Both the position numbers and the translations under genes were made by a program. Under the pieces are notes generated by a model. That model did no database searches. It was given only the letters and a program-made list of their open reading frames with translations, and was not told where the DNA came from. From Clostridia bacterium (lineage in GTDB: Bacteria; Bacillota; Clostridia; Oscillospirales; Acutalibacteraceae), in contig JAFQCH010000005.1 in assembly GCA_017416485.1 (NCBI GenBank), positions 96,031-160,030 on the forward strand: DNA of 64,000 bases. The letters are read 5' to 3'. Positions 24,315 to 33,825 of the stretch are shown here, in pieces (the stretch's first letter is position 1; each line of letters opens with the position of its first letter).

Positions 24315-25679
24315 TTATACCTCCAATGTCGCTTTTACTGCATCGATGAGAGCAGTTTGTATTTTTTCTTTTCGGTTTAAGGCTTTCATAATATTTTCAT
24401 CGATTGTGCCTTTTGTAATAATGTGGTGAATGACTACGGTTTTGTCTTTCTGCCCCTGTCTCCACAGGCGAGCGTTAGTCTGTTGGTAGAGTTCCAAGCT
24501 CCAAGTAAGACCGAACCATATCAAGGTTGAACCTCCGCTTTGTAAATTCAAGCCGTGTCCTGCAGATGCAGGATGTATGAGGGCAACTGGAAGCTCACCT
24601 CTGTTCCAACGAATAATGCTATCGGAACTGTCCAAAAGAGAAAAAGGGATGTGCTTGGCTGACAGTCGTTCTTTTATTCTCTCAAGGTCGTGTTTGAACC
24701 AATAGGCTATGAGAACTGGTTTTCCGTTTGCGGCTTCAATAAGGTCTTCAAGGGCATCCAACTTTTTATCGTGAATGACAAGAACCTTTTTACTTTCGTT
24801 GTACGCGGCACCGTTAGCCATTTGGCAGAGTTTGTTTGAAAGCACTGCAGCCGTTGAAGCATCAATCTCTTCATTGCCGAGAGAAACAACGAGTTCTCTC
24901 TTGAAAGTTTCGTATACTTTCTTTTCCTTTTCTGAAAGCGTAACTGACACTTCGTTCATAACACAATCGGGCATATTCAAGAAGTCCTTTGCCCTCATAG
25001 AAATCGTTATATCGGCTATTTGCTTATGTATGCTTTCTTCCGAACCGGGAAGAGGTTTGTACGAGAAAATCACCTGTCCATTTCTCTTATCCGGCTGAAA
25101 ATAATTGTTGCGGTAATGGGTTATGAATTTACCGAGACGCTTTCCCATATCAAGCAGTCTGAACTCTGCCCATAAATCCATAAGTCCGTTACTGCTCGGT
25201 GTACCGGTTAAACCTACAATCCTTTTTATATGGGGTCTTACTTTCATAAGAGAACGGAAGCGTTTTGTTTGATATGATTTGAAGGATGACAGCTCATCTA
25301 TTACAACCATATCGTAATCAAAGGCAGTTCCGCTTTCTTCAATAAGCCACTGAACATTTTCTCGGTTTATAAGGTACACACTTGCTTTTTTATTGAGAGC
25401 TTCTTTTCTTTCAGCCTCTGTGCCTATTGCTACGGCATAGGTTAATCCTTTGAGGTGGTCCCACTTTTTTATTTCGGCAGCCCATGTATCTCTTGCTACT
25501 CTTAAAGGCGCAATGACGAGTACTTTTGAAATTTCAAAGCGGTCAAAAAGCAGCTCATAAATTGCTGTTAAAGTTATCACCGTTTTACCAAGTCCCATGT
25601 CGAGGAAGACAGCCGCTATAGGATTGTCCACAATGAACTGTGTTGCATAGGCTTGGTAGTTATGAGGCTTGTATTGCAT
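24315..25679 (-). CDS. SNF2-type DEAD/DEAH helicase
   Basis: 454 residues; ATG 25679 with GGAGTGACGATAA. Walker A FLDMGLGKTVIT (about 25-36), Walker B MVVIDELSSFKS (about 125), GLTGTPSSNGLMDLWAEFRLLD (motif III), and the C-terminal lobe with ALIHPASAGHGLNLQSGG and QQTNARLWRQGQ (motifs V and VI). It is the compact phage SNF2-like ATPase found beside VRR-NUC and VapE in siphovirus replication modules. Role probably in replication or recombination. Confidence 0.92.
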   Translation of the reverse strand: MQYKPHNYQAYATQFIVDNPIAAVFLDMGLGKTVITLTAIYELLFDRFEISKVLVIAPLRVARDTWAAEIKKWDHLKGLTYAVAIGTEAERKEALNKKASVYLINRENVQWLIEESGTAFDYDMVVIDELSSFKSYQTKRFRSLMKVRPHIKRIVGLTGTPSSNGLMDLWAEFRLLDMGKRLGKFITHYRNNYFQPDKRNGQVIFSYKPLPGSEESIHKQIADITISMRAKDFLNMPDCVMNEVSVTLSEKEKKVYETFKRELVVSLGNEEIDASTAAVLSNKLCQMANGAAYNESKKVLVIHDKKLDALEDLIEAANGKPVLIAYWFKHDLERIKERLSAKHIPFSLLDSSDSIIRWNRGELPVALIHPASAGHGLNLQSGGSTLIWFGLTWSLELYQQTNARLWRQGQKDKTVVIHHIITKGTIDENIMKALNRKEKIQTALIDAVKATLEV

Positions 25680-25941
25680 TTATCGTCACTCCAATCTGCT
25701 CGGCGCTGTCTATGCAGTAAACTAAAAAGCCGAGTGATTCTAACTGTCTTTTTCGCTTTACTTGTAGAGGTCTCATTGTTTCACCAGGTGCTTTCAACTC
25801 AATAAAAGCTATCTTGCCCTTTGGGAGGAGTACCAGTCTATCTGGCACTCCATTTAACCCTGGGCATATAAACTTAAGAGCGAGACCACCTTTGGCTTTG
25901 ACAGCCTTTACAAGTTTTGCTTCGATGGTTTTTTCTCTCAT
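25660..25941 (-). CDS. VRR-NUC domain nuclease
   Basis: 93 residues from ATG 25941 (MREKTIEAKLVKAVKA), with GGAGG five bases upstream. Core motif GVPDRLVLLPKGKIAFIELKAPG holds the PD-(D/E)xK residues D49-like and ExK. This stand-alone VRR-NUC is a standard part of phage replication modules with SNF2 and VapE, perhaps resolving branched DNA. It overlaps the helicase start by 20 bases. Confidence 0.92.
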   Translation of the reverse strand: MREKTIEAKLVKAVKAKGGLALKFICPGLNGVPDRLVLLPKGKIAFIELKAPGETMRPLQVKRKRQLESLGFLVYCIDSAEQIGVTINAIQAS

Positions 25942-26173
25942 AAAACCTCCGTGTTTCTCATTGCTGTTGCCCTTGGTGTTTAAAACATTTTGTGTATATA
26001 TGCCTATACGCATTGCCTATGTGTCCTTTTTTCTATACTTATAAACTTTAAGTAGTTAATGGGAAACATAGGCAACAAAGCAGACAACTTGCCTAACGGT
26101 GTACCCTTGGAGTGTTTACCATTGCTGTTGACAACACCCCTTTAAGGCAACAAATGGAAACGGATTAGATTTG
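25942..26173. other. AT-rich spacer with TTGCCTA/GGCAAC words
   Basis: No gene seen. ACATAGGCAA (26,066-26,075) is the inverse of TTGCCTATGT (26,013-26,022), and further copies of GGCAAC or TTGCCTA lie near 25,969, 26,089, 26,144 and 26,189. It separates VapE from the downstream replication genes and might be a regulatory or replication site. This is speculative. Confidence 0.3.
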
Positions 26174-28537
26174 TTACTGTTGCTCATCGGCAACACGCAT
26201 ATATGTTTTCTGAACCCCATATCCGGGAACTCTTGTTTTACCCGTACCGTTGCCGTCGTAGCGTTTCCAACTACCGAGTTTAAAAAGAATACCTTCAATT
26301 TCATAGGAGTCAGATTTCTTGATATTTTCACGTGGCTTACCGAAACACTCGCACCAAATCTCCATAACGCATACACGGGTGCGTTTAATACTGCCTTCAG
26401 CTTTTGATTCACCGAAGTCGGAGCCCTCAAGATAAGAACGGCGCTGGTAAAGGTCGAGGGAATCCCAGTTTTCAGGCAATAAACGCTCAAGATACTCCTG
26501 TACGATACCTTCACGGTCATCAGTTTCCATAGCATCTCTCTGCTGAATATATGCCTCTGCTGCAATTTCATCTTTAAGGAAGAGTTCTTCACCATCGTTG
26601 TAATACTGAAGAGCTTCTGCCCAAATCTGATCTACATCGTTAAGTTCCCAAGGCTTGTGTTTGGAATTTCCTGTAACTTTGAGTGGCCAAAAACGACGAT
26701 TTCCGCTGATATCACGGAGAAATCCGCCATCGCTGTTAGTCGTACCAACGATGACACAAGACCTGGGATGGCTTTCAACTGTTGTGCCGTAAGCCTGGCG
26801 GTATTTATCATCAAGGCGTGTAACAAATGATTTAACAACCTCCACATCCATTTTCTTCATACCATTAAGTTCACTGATTTCAAGTATCCAGTAACCTTGG
26901 AGTTTTTCTGGTGCAGTTTTATCTTTCATATCAGAAATGGAAAGGGAGTCTGAAAACCACTTCTTGCCGAGCCTTGCGAAAAAGGTACTCTTGCCTATAC
27001 CCTGACCGCCGACAAGAACGAGTATTGAGTCGAATTTTATACCAGGCTGATAAATACGGGCTACAGCTGCAACAAGCGTTTTTCTCGTTACAGCCCTCAC
27101 ATAGGGTGTATCGGCTGCACCAAGATAATCTATAAGCAAAGTATCAAGTCTACGTACACCATCCCATTTAAGCGTTGAAAAATACTCTTTTATAGGGTGA
27201 TAGAGTCGTTCTGCTGAAGTTACTGCCAGCAGAGCATCTTTGAATTTTGTGGGAGACCACACGCCATAGGTGCGTTCAAAGTAGAGCTTTGCACAAGCGA
27301 GGTCGGTGTCATTCCAACCTGGTTTCACCTGATGCCACGGCAAAGGAGAAATAACATCAATTGTACTTTTGAACTGATTGAATACGATGCCCTTAAGATT
27401 TGTATCGTGACGAAGAATTGTGCAGATATTACTCATAGTATCTTTGACGTTACCGAACTTATCGAGAGTGAGCTGTGCCTGCCAATCCTCATCGGAAAAC
27501 TCTTCTTGAGCCTGCTCTTTTCTTTCCTCTGCAAACACCATTTTTACACGGCTATCATCAAGAGCTATTTCGCACATAGCCTTATATGAGGGCAGTTTTG
27601 TAACGGGTGCATCGAGAGGTGCATTTTCATCACTGCTACCAAAAAGGTGTAAACGAACCAAGTCAAAGGCGTTCAAGAGTTTTCCGCATACAGGGTCAGT
27701 AGCATGATGGCTGTATGCGAACTTGTTATCATAAACTACAAGTCCCGCACTGCTGTCCGCGGGTATGTAATCATATCTTCCTTGCATTGCCGAGGGTTCG
27801 TAAATTTCTGCAAGGTAGGTGTCGATGGCGTCTTCAATCGTATAAGCACGGCAAAATGCTCCGACAATACCTGGTTTTGAGAGAGGGTCTTGCTGTTCAG
27901 AAATGGTGCGTTTCATTGCCGCTGACTGTCTTGAAGATACAGGCCAGGTTGAAGCATCGTGCCAATCGGCATATCTGTTAAGGTAAGCATCGGGGTCGAG
28001 CAGTTCACCGTCACGGCTGTCAAAAAAGAAGTCACCGTTAATCGAGGTTGAAGGCCAATACATAAGACGACAGGCTTCGTATGTGGTATCATCGAAAAGG
28101 TCTATGCCGATGTCTTTTGCGACCATCCTTGCAACTGCAGGATACTCCTCTTCGGATATATCGCGGGACAGCGGAATAACAAGACGGAGTCGAGGCTGTT
28201 CGGGTGTGTGTTTATGTGTGGAATAGACGCAACATCTGAAAGTGAAGAGCATCAGAATTTTCTGCCAAGTATCGGGAAGTGCGTAGTCCATATCAAGAGT
28301 CAACGCACTACGGCTGTTAACCATTCCGTTCTTTCTTCTGCCTTCCTTAAGTTCGCCCGCAACGAAACCACCACAGTCTTTAATATCAGCCTGTGCAGCT
28401 CTGCCCATTTTTCGATACTCCTCGACAGTTTCAGGCGTGCGTTTCGTTTGACTTAATAAGGCAAGGAGGTCTTCCCAGTTGATTTCTTTATTCTTAAGTT
28501 TCTTTTCGAGCCTTTTACCGGCTACAGCGATTTTCAT
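26174..28537 (-). CDS. Primase-helicase, virulence-associated E (VapE) family
   Basis: 787 residues; ATG 28537 with GTGAGGTGAAAAAAAG. The N-terminal third looks like an archaeo-eukaryotic primase (RSALTLDMDYALPDTW, with acidic metal residues; RLRLVIPLSRDISEEEY). The C-terminal half is the VapE superfamily 3-like ATPase: SILVLVGGQGIGKSTFFARLG (about 495), WILEISELNGMKK (Walker B), and CVIVGTTNSDGGFLRDISGNRRFWPLKV (motif C and Arg finger). It starts and unwinds phage replication forks. C-terminus carries a small winged-helix-like part. Confidence 0.93.
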   Translation of the reverse strand: MKIAVAGKRLEKKLKNKEINWEDLLALLSQTKRTPETVEEYRKMGRAAQADIKDCGGFVAGELKEGRRKNGMVNSRSALTLDMDYALPDTWQKILMLFTFRCCVYSTHKHTPEQPRLRLVIPLSRDISEEEYPAVARMVAKDIGIDLFDDTTYEACRLMYWPSTSINGDFFFDSRDGELLDPDAYLNRYADWHDASTWPVSSRQSAAMKRTISEQQDPLSKPGIVGAFCRAYTIEDAIDTYLAEIYEPSAMQGRYDYIPADSSAGLVVYDNKFAYSHHATDPVCGKLLNAFDLVRLHLFGSSDENAPLDAPVTKLPSYKAMCEIALDDSRVKMVFAEERKEQAQEEFSDEDWQAQLTLDKFGNVKDTMSNICTILRHDTNLKGIVFNQFKSTIDVISPLPWHQVKPGWNDTDLACAKLYFERTYGVWSPTKFKDALLAVTSAERLYHPIKEYFSTLKWDGVRRLDTLLIDYLGAADTPYVRAVTRKTLVAAVARIYQPGIKFDSILVLVGGQGIGKSTFFARLGKKWFSDSLSISDMKDKTAPEKLQGYWILEISELNGMKKMDVEVVKSFVTRLDDKYRQAYGTTVESHPRSCVIVGTTNSDGGFLRDISGNRRFWPLKVTGNSKHKPWELNDVDQIWAEALQYYNDGEELFLKDEIAAEAYIQQRDAMETDDREGIVQEYLERLLPENWDSLDLYQRRSYLEGSDFGESKAEGSIKRTRVCVMEIWCECFGKPRENIKKSDSYEIEGILFKLGSWKRYDGNGTGKTRVPGYGVQKTYMRVADEQQ

Positions 28538-28872
28538 CTTTTTTTCACCTCACAGTTGTTATTAAAATAGCGTATAGGAATATTCGTTTCTTTTGCGTGT
28601 TTCATTTCAATGCTCATTCCGTTAGAAATTCTGTCACCGAACACCCAAAGTTCAGAGCAAAGAGAAAGAAGGGAAATATCCATCTCCATAGCTGTTCTTC
28701 TTTCCTCTATATCGTCATCATCCATAAACTGCGGAAATAACAGATGCGGTGCAATTGGTGTGTAGCCTTTTTTTACAGCAAAACGGCTGTAACGGCGAGC
28801 ATTGGTTAAGTTCATTTCAACCTCTCCTGAAAAAGGCGAGCAAATATATATAAGGGGTCTTTCTTTTTTCAT
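28534..28872 (-). CDS. DUF4406/nucleoside deoxyribosyltransferase-like protein
   Basis: 112 residues from ATG 28872 (MKKERPLIYICSPF), with AAAGGA nine bases upstream. The Rossmann-like pattern LIYICSPFSGEVEMNLTNARRYSRFAVKKGYTPIAPHLLFPQFMDD, and later ELWVFGDRISNGMSIEMKHAKE, match the DUF4406 family related to nucleoside 2-deoxyribosyltransferases. A base-exchange or nucleotide-salvage role is possible but unproven. Overlaps the VapE start. Confidence 0.8.
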   Translation of the reverse strand: MKKERPLIYICSPFSGEVEMNLTNARRYSRFAVKKGYTPIAPHLLFPQFMDDDDIEERRTAMEMDISLLSLCSELWVFGDRISNGMSIEMKHAKETNIPIRYFNNNCEVKKR

Positions 28873-28877
28873 AAAAA

Positions 28878-30818
28878 TCAATCCTTTTTATAGAAGTCAC
28901 AGACATATCCGTCTGCGCGAAGGAGGAGTCCTTTTGCCCATTCTGGGGTTTGTCCCATAACGGAACAAATATCTTCAAGAGATGCATCTTTCGGTGCTTC
29001 AATGACGGCTTCATCGTGAACATGCATTACGATGTTATATCCGTGGTCATTCAGCCTTATCATTGATTCAGCAAGTATGTCACGGGCTGTGCCTTGTACG
29101 ATGTTTTCTACGAGCTTAGGTCCGTAACTTTCAAGTCTGCACCACTTCTTCTGTTCACCGATGCCCTCATAAGTGATGCTTTCACTCCCGAAAATGTTAG
29201 TACCAAGTTTCGGTTTCACATAGCAGAGGTTTCTGCCAGACGGTAAGGTTACAAAAAGGATGCCACTTTGGTAGGTAAAGACAACTCCATGGGTCCTGGT
29301 TGTCTTTTTTGTAGAGATACACTCCTTTGCTGCCCGGTCAACATCCCACCACATCTTTACAATATGAGGGTTGGAGTTGCGCCAAGCTGTTACGAGGGGC
29401 TGCAGCTCTTCTTCTTTCAAACCCATATTTAACGCTCCCATAGCCTTCAATGCTCCTACGGAGCCACCATAACCAAGAGCAAGTTCAGCAATCTTACCTT
29501 TCTGTCGGAGATGCCCATTAATGCCATTCTTCTGAACAGGAACATTAAACATCTCGGACGCTGAAGCACAGTAAATATCGCCGCCTTCAGCAAATACATT
29601 CTGTCGCCAGTCTTCACCTGCCATCCAAGCAATTACACGCGCCTCTATAGCAGAGAAGTCAGCAACAAAGAAACGGTTGTTTCTTTTTGGAATAAAGGCT
29701 GTACGAATAAGTTCTGACAACACATTAGGTACCGAAGGAAACAGCAGTTCAACCATATCGAAGTTATCACTACGAACAAGCTCTCTTGCCAGTTCCAGAT
29801 CTGGCAGATGGTTCTGTGGCAAGTTCTGTACTTGAACCAATCTACCCGCGTATCTGCCGGTCCGATTTGCACCATAAAACTGAATTAAGCCTCTTGCTCT
29901 GTTGTCAGAACATACAACCGTTTCCATAGCAACGAACTTTTTCACAGAACTTTTTGCAAGTTCCTGGCGCAAGGTAAGTGCATCTTTTACATCACCCTCG
30001 CTTTCATCTATCAAGTCTTTAACCGCTGCTTTCGAGAGGGATTCAACCTCTACGCCTTGTTCTGAAAGCCAATCCTTAAGTTGTGTTGGAGAGTTTGGGT
30101 TTTCAAGGTTTGTCAACAGTCGAGCTTTTTGCATATGTGTGTCTCTGAACTGCTCGTCACAGTCAATGGCTCGCCGCACAAAATGAATATCAATCATAAT
30201 GCCCCTGTCGTTAATTTTCTGGTCGAGGTGGTAATTTACCCATTCGCTGTCACTAACAGGAAATTTATGAAGCTTCTCATGAATGCCGATTTCAGTCTCA
30301 ACATCACGCTTGTTGTATGCTTTGAATAAATTCCATTTATCGGGGGCATCACTGTAATAATGTCGCTTATATGTTCCGTCTTTTTGTTTTACTGGTGTGC
30401 AGAAATATCGGATGAGGTCTTTGCCTTCTTTGAGTTTCTGCTTTTCAAGACCTAAAACTGCACCTACAGTTTCAAGTGATAAAGGTAAGCCTAATGTTGC
30501 ACCCCAAACCATAGTGCAGTACCAGGAAGAGGGGTCAAGATAAATACCCGTGGGGAGTCCGAGATGCTTTGAGAGACATACACGCTCAAACTGTGCATTG
30601 AACGCCCACTTGCGAACATTAGGATCGGTAAGAGCTGTTATAACAGCTGTCGGTATTTGTTCACCCATAGCAAGGTCAACGACCTCTACGGGAGCGGAGT
30701 CAATAGAGTAACCAAAAAGCAAAATTTCGAAGTCGGCAGAGTCGACATACTTATAAACACCGCTTTTTGTAAGGTTAACTGAAGAGTAGGTTTCAAGGTC
30801 GATGTAAATATCGTTCAT
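28878..30818 (-). CDS. Phage family A DNA polymerase
   Basis: 646 residues; ATG 30818 with GAAAGGATGTTGTT. 3'-5' exonuclease: IYIDLETYSSVNL (about 4-16), FNAQFERVCL (about 93) and YNKRDVETEIGI (about 168). Polymerase motifs: A FFVADFSAIEARVIAWMAGE (about 400), B RQKGKIAELALGYGGSVGALKAMG (about 445), C NIVMHVHDEAVIE (about 612). It is the compact Pol I type of siphoviruses that replaces host Pol in phage replication. Confidence 0.96.
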   Translation of the reverse strand: MNDIYIDLETYSSVNLTKSGVYKYVDSADFEILLFGYSIDSAPVEVVDLAMGEQIPTAVITALTDPNVRKWAFNAQFERVCLSKHLGLPTGIYLDPSSWYCTMVWGATLGLPLSLETVGAVLGLEKQKLKEGKDLIRYFCTPVKQKDGTYKRHYYSDAPDKWNLFKAYNKRDVETEIGIHEKLHKFPVSDSEWVNYHLDQKINDRGIMIDIHFVRRAIDCDEQFRDTHMQKARLLTNLENPNSPTQLKDWLSEQGVEVESLSKAAVKDLIDESEGDVKDALTLRQELAKSSVKKFVAMETVVCSDNRARGLIQFYGANRTGRYAGRLVQVQNLPQNHLPDLELARELVRSDNFDMVELLFPSVPNVLSELIRTAFIPKRNNRFFVADFSAIEARVIAWMAGEDWRQNVFAEGGDIYCASASEMFNVPVQKNGINGHLRQKGKIAELALGYGGSVGALKAMGALNMGLKEEELQPLVTAWRNSNPHIVKMWWDVDRAAKECISTKKTTRTHGVVFTYQSGILFVTLPSGRNLCYVKPKLGTNIFGSESITYEGIGEQKKWCRLESYGPKLVENIVQGTARDILAESMIRLNDHGYNIVMHVHDEAVIEAPKDASLEDICSVMGQTPEWAKGLLLRADGYVCDFYKKD

Positions 30819-30883
30819 AACAACATCCTTTCAAGTGGGTGTAGGGCAGCAGAGGTTTCCCTCCGCCACCCAACGATTTATAT

Positions 30884-31435
30884 TTATGAAAGGAAGTCTT
30901 CTGTATCATCAGCTGTGAAATCCTGTGCAGCAGTTGTTTTGCCACCAAGATGCTCACCGTCACGAACCTTCTGAATGTTGCCGAGACCACAAGCAATACC
31001 CTTATTACCATTGCTGTTGAATGCATAGAAGTTAAGGCTTACACGAACATAGCAACCGGAATAAACTTCACTGCGGTCAAGAATAGGCTGTACTGAACGG
31101 TCAACAATCTGGGGAGGAGTTGTGCTGTTAGCGTTTACGAAATAAGCATTCTTGTATGCTTCATCATCACGCTCGGTGTCGCCATCACGAAGAGGAAGTT
31201 TAAGAGCGCCATCGGGAGGAATTTTACCTCCGAACTTACCGATGCCGAGCTGCTTTGCAGCTTCAACGGCGGCTCTGATTTTTTCGATGGTTTCGGTATC
31301 TTTCTTGTCGATGATGAAAGATGCACCATATTTGGGGGTGCCTCCATTAACGGACTGCGGTTCCCACACATGTTCATAAGAGATACGAACGGGACCAGTT
31401 ACTACTTTTGTTGATATGATTTTCTTATTAGTCAT
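30884..31435 (-). CDS. DUF2815, probable phage ssDNA-binding protein
   Basis: 183 residues; ATG 31435 with ATCGAGGTAATTAATA. The VTGPVRISYEHVWEPQSVNGGTPKYGASFII start, DGDTERDDEAYKNAYFVNANS, and YSGCYVRVSLNFYAFNSNGNKGIACGLGNIQKV are the DUF2815 pattern, an OB-like fold always found next to Pol and DUF2800. It ends in an acidic tail (DFTADDTEDFLS), as SSBs do. Binding of single strands is inferred. Confidence 0.9.
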   Translation of the reverse strand: MTNKKIISTKVVTGPVRISYEHVWEPQSVNGGTPKYGASFIIDKKDTETIEKIRAAVEAAKQLGIGKFGGKIPPDGALKLPLRDGDTERDDEAYKNAYFVNANSTTPPQIVDRSVQPILDRSEVYSGCYVRVSLNFYAFNSNGNKGIACGLGNIQKVRDGEHLGGKTTAAQDFTADDTEDFLS

Positions 31436-32579
31436 TATTAATTACCTCGATTTCTGTAAAGTCATTTTTAGCATCTGTAGTCATTATTTCAGGGCGCTTG
31501 TCCGATACTGAAACAAGCGTTGGTTTGCCTTGGGGTTTATGTACCAACGAACCAAGGACTTCTTTGAATGTGGTTTTTCCCATGAGCTTTTCCATCTCCG
31601 TTATCGAGATGAGGCTCTTTTTGTAAATGTCACGATATCCAGCGGCATAGGCTTTTTCAGCAACAGCCTCTTCATCGGTATATTTCCTTACGGAACGGCT
31701 TTCAACGAGCTTGAATCCATTCCACCTTTTGCCGTGATTAATAGCTGCATCCTGGGCATAAGCCTGAATTTCGTTTGCCCACTTGGTGAGGTCGTCAAGG
31801 TGAAGAAGAATATCTTCAATCTCCTCATCTGAAAGAAGCGGTGGAAGTTTAAATTCATACTCTGCAAGCTTCATTTTTGCTTCAGCCCTTGCACGACATT
31901 TAACAGCAGCTTTACAAAAAGTGCAGTGAGAACCAGGAATGAATTCTCCTTCTCCTTTTGCCGCCAAAGCTGCTCTTGGAATAAGGAACTCCTCTGCCCA
32001 AGACATCAAGTCATCGTATGTGATAGTCCAGGTTGAGATATTCTCTCTTCGTGGCTGATAAATGCTCATTGATACATTCTCAATTTCATAAAGGTGATCA
32101 TACATCTTTATGGCTCCCAGTGCATAAAGCATCATCTGAGGATTATTAACAGCATCTACGAGAACACCTTGTCCGTACTTGAAGTCGATAATATGAACCA
32201 GGTTATCGGCTATGATAACGCAGTCACCTGTACCGAACCCTTCGGGAACGAAGCATGAGTAGTCAAGTTTCTGTTCAATAAGGATAAGAGGGTCAGCACT
32301 TTTTTCTTTGGCTTCTGCAATCTTCTCAAGTACGAATTCCACATAGCCGTCGGTGTACATATCCATTTCATCGGAGTCGTACTGTGATGTCGGTTTTCGG
32401 GAACGCATCTTAAGTGCCTTGCGAAGTTTGTGTTCACATAAAGCGTGTGCAGCTGTTCCTTCGGCTGCCGCTTCACTTTCTCGGTCATCAAACTCTCTTT
32501 CAAGAACAGCTGATGGTGTGCAATTCAGCCATCTGTGAGAAGATGATGCACCGAGCAAGGCGTGTTTATTTGGGGGCAT
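31428..32579 (-). CDS. DUF2800, Cas4/RecB-like exonuclease
   Basis: 383 residues from ATG 32579 (MPPNKHALLGASSSHRWLNC), with AAGGAG eight bases ahead; the longer frame to 32624 has no site. The RecB-like core includes TAAHALCEHKLRKAL, GTGDCVIIADNLVHIIDFKYGQG (D and ExK-equivalent residues) and YALGA. Cys residues CTFCKAAVKC near 255 may hold an Fe-S cluster. Standard partner of DUF2815 and Pol in siphovirus replication modules. Confidence 0.9.
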   Translation of the reverse strand: MPPNKHALLGASSSHRWLNCTPSAVLEREFDDRESEAAAEGTAAHALCEHKLRKALKMRSRKPTSQYDSDEMDMYTDGYVEFVLEKIAEAKEKSADPLILIEQKLDYSCFVPEGFGTGDCVIIADNLVHIIDFKYGQGVLVDAVNNPQMMLYALGAIKMYDHLYEIENVSMSIYQPRRENISTWTITYDDLMSWAEEFLIPRAALAAKGEGEFIPGSHCTFCKAAVKCRARAEAKMKLAEYEFKLPPLLSDEEIEDILLHLDDLTKWANEIQAYAQDAAINHGKRWNGFKLVESRSVRKYTDEEAVAEKAYAAGYRDIYKKSLISITEMEKLMGKTTFKEVLGSLVHKPQGKPTLVSVSDKRPEIMTTDAKNDFTEIEVINND

Positions 32580-32904
32580 CTGTGAGCTCCTTCGCTTTAG
32601 AAATAAGGTCTTCGAAACTTGCAATGTCGACCTTGCTTAAATTCTGCACACCGTAGGAGCGAATAAGTTCTTGAGCTTCAGCTGTAACCTTTGTTCCGAG
32701 AATTGCCCTTGCTTCAAGAACTAACTTCTCTTTTTTCTTTTTAAGGTCCTCATCGGTTTCAACTTTCACAGATTCTGTAGGTTCTTCTTTGATGTTTTCA
32801 TCACAAGGGGGAGTAGCAATGACTGCGTCCACATAAGCCATTAAACTGTCCGAAAGTTTACGAAGGTTCAGAGCTACATCAAGAAGGAGTTTGTCCTTAT
32901 CCAT
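32566..32904 (-). CDS. Hypothetical replication-module protein
   Basis: About 112 residues from ATG 32904 (MDKDKLLLDVALNLRKLSDSL), with GGAGG about eight bases upstream. Helix, a flexible acidic linker (DENIKEEPTESVKVETDEDLKKKKEK), then a second helical domain (LVLEARAILGTKVTAEAQELIRSYG). The two-domain form is typical for small proteins between the regulator and DUF2800 in Firmicutes phages. Its C-terminal half recalls rRNA-biogenesis-like or phage single-strand accessory proteins only weakly. Confidence 0.65.
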   Translation of the reverse strand: MDKDKLLLDVALNLRKLSDSLMAYVDAVIATPPCDENIKEEPTESVKVETDEDLKKKKEKLVLEARAILGTKVTAEAQELIRSYGVQNLSKVDIASFEDLISKAKELTDAPK

Positions 32905-33097
32905 CACACACACCTCCTTCCTTAACTTCACTGATTGACAGCTTTGATACGCTGTCGCCCGGTACGAGAATTGTTACTTTTCTGCAGTCACCGAGTAGGA
33001 AGCGAAGAATACGTTCACGCACCTTGATGGTTTTGCAGAAGACAATACTGTCCGGGGTTGGCTTTTTGGAAACATTGATTTTAAGATTATGTTCCAT
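32897..33097 (-). CDS. Hypothetical small phage protein
   Basis: 66 residues; ATG 33097 with GGAAAGGACTGAAAGC. Basic sequence (KTIKVRERILRFLLGDCRKVTILVPGDSVSKLSI). The form of this N-terminus is common in early operons of clostridial phages; no function known. The stop overlaps the next start. Confidence 0.6.
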   Translation of the reverse strand: MEHNLKINVSKKPTPDSIVFCKTIKVRERILRFLLGDCRKVTILVPGDSVSKLSISEVKEGGVCDG

Positions 33098-33199
33098 AGC
33101 TTTCAGTCCTTTCCGAGAGGTGGTTATGTAGTCCTCTCACCATATGGAGAAAAAGGGGCATTTTGTCAGGGTGTTTTTAGGGGGTTTTCAGAAAATTTT

Positions 33200-33658
33200 T
33201 CAAAAAAATTTTTTAAATCTTTTTTTTGCTGCTTCAACTGATTCATGAACAGACTGAAATGAAACCCCTTCTTGCACAGCAATTTCTCGCAAAGTCTTAC
33301 CTTCGGCAAGCTGTAAAAGACGTCTTTGCTGAACTTCAGATAATTTTGAAAAGGCATATTCGGTTCTACGGCTTCTTTCCTTTACTTCTGCCTCTTTTCT
33401 TGCAGCTATTTCTTTCTTTTCTTCTTCTGTGTTTATATAGAAATCAACCGTAGGGTCTGCATATGCCATGCCCTCATATTTAGCTTCATCCGTGGAAACT
33501 GGACAGTAATATTTGTGACGATGGTCACTCGCATCCTCCTTCCTACGGCTTTCTTTAATGCTGATGCCTATTTCTTCAGAAACTTCTACAGCTGTTCTTT
33601 TCAGCTCATAAGTACCGGTCTTTTCGTTAAATGCGTTATATTTGTATTCGATAATCAT
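33200..33658 (-). CDS. Sigma-70 region 4-like phage regulator
   Basis: About 152 residues from ATG 33658 (MIIEYKYNAFNEKTGTYELK), with AAAGGAG eight bases upstream; the longer frame to 33706 lacks a site. The C-terminal RTEYAFSKLSEVQQRRLLQLAEGKTLREIAVQEGVSFQSVHESVEAAKKRFKKFF is a sigma region 4 helix-turn-helix. N-terminal half is a small beta and charged region. Without region 2 it is probably an accessory activator, not a full sigma factor. Confidence 0.8.
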   Translation of the reverse strand: MIIEYKYNAFNEKTGTYELKRTAVEVSEEIGISIKESRRKEDASDHRHKYYCPVSTDEAKYEGMAYADPTVDFYINTEEEKKEIAARKEAEVKERSRRTEYAFSKLSEVQQRRLLQLAEGKTLREIAVQEGVSFQSVHESVEAAKKRFKKFF

Positions 33659-33728
33659 AAAATTAGCTCCTTTGGATTTTTTTCTGAAATCCGCCAGAGC
33701 CGCCAAAGATGTCCACCAAAAAGAAAAA

Positions 33729-33790
33729 GACGGCAGTGTGTGACATACTGATACCTATAATCGGTATTGATATGTCACTGCACGGCCGTC
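33729..33790 (-). terminator. Long hairpin terminator/attenuator upstream of the sigma-like gene
   Basis: GACGGC, CAGTG and GTGACATA (leftward arm) pair with TATGTCAC, CACTG and GCCGTC across a roughly 60-base imperfect dyad with the small loop ATTATAGG. It is followed leftward by TTTTTCTTTTT, then the ribosome site of the 33,658 gene. It should terminate or attenuate transcripts from the small gene upstream. Confidence 0.65.
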
Positions 33791-33825
33791 TTGCGTTCTG
33801 GCAGATAACTTTTAATATTCTGTTT

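Noticed and set aside
26116..26595. Leftward 159-codon frame
   Set aside because: Alternative frame of the VapE gene C-terminus; no ribosome site, and the VapE frame has clear motifs.
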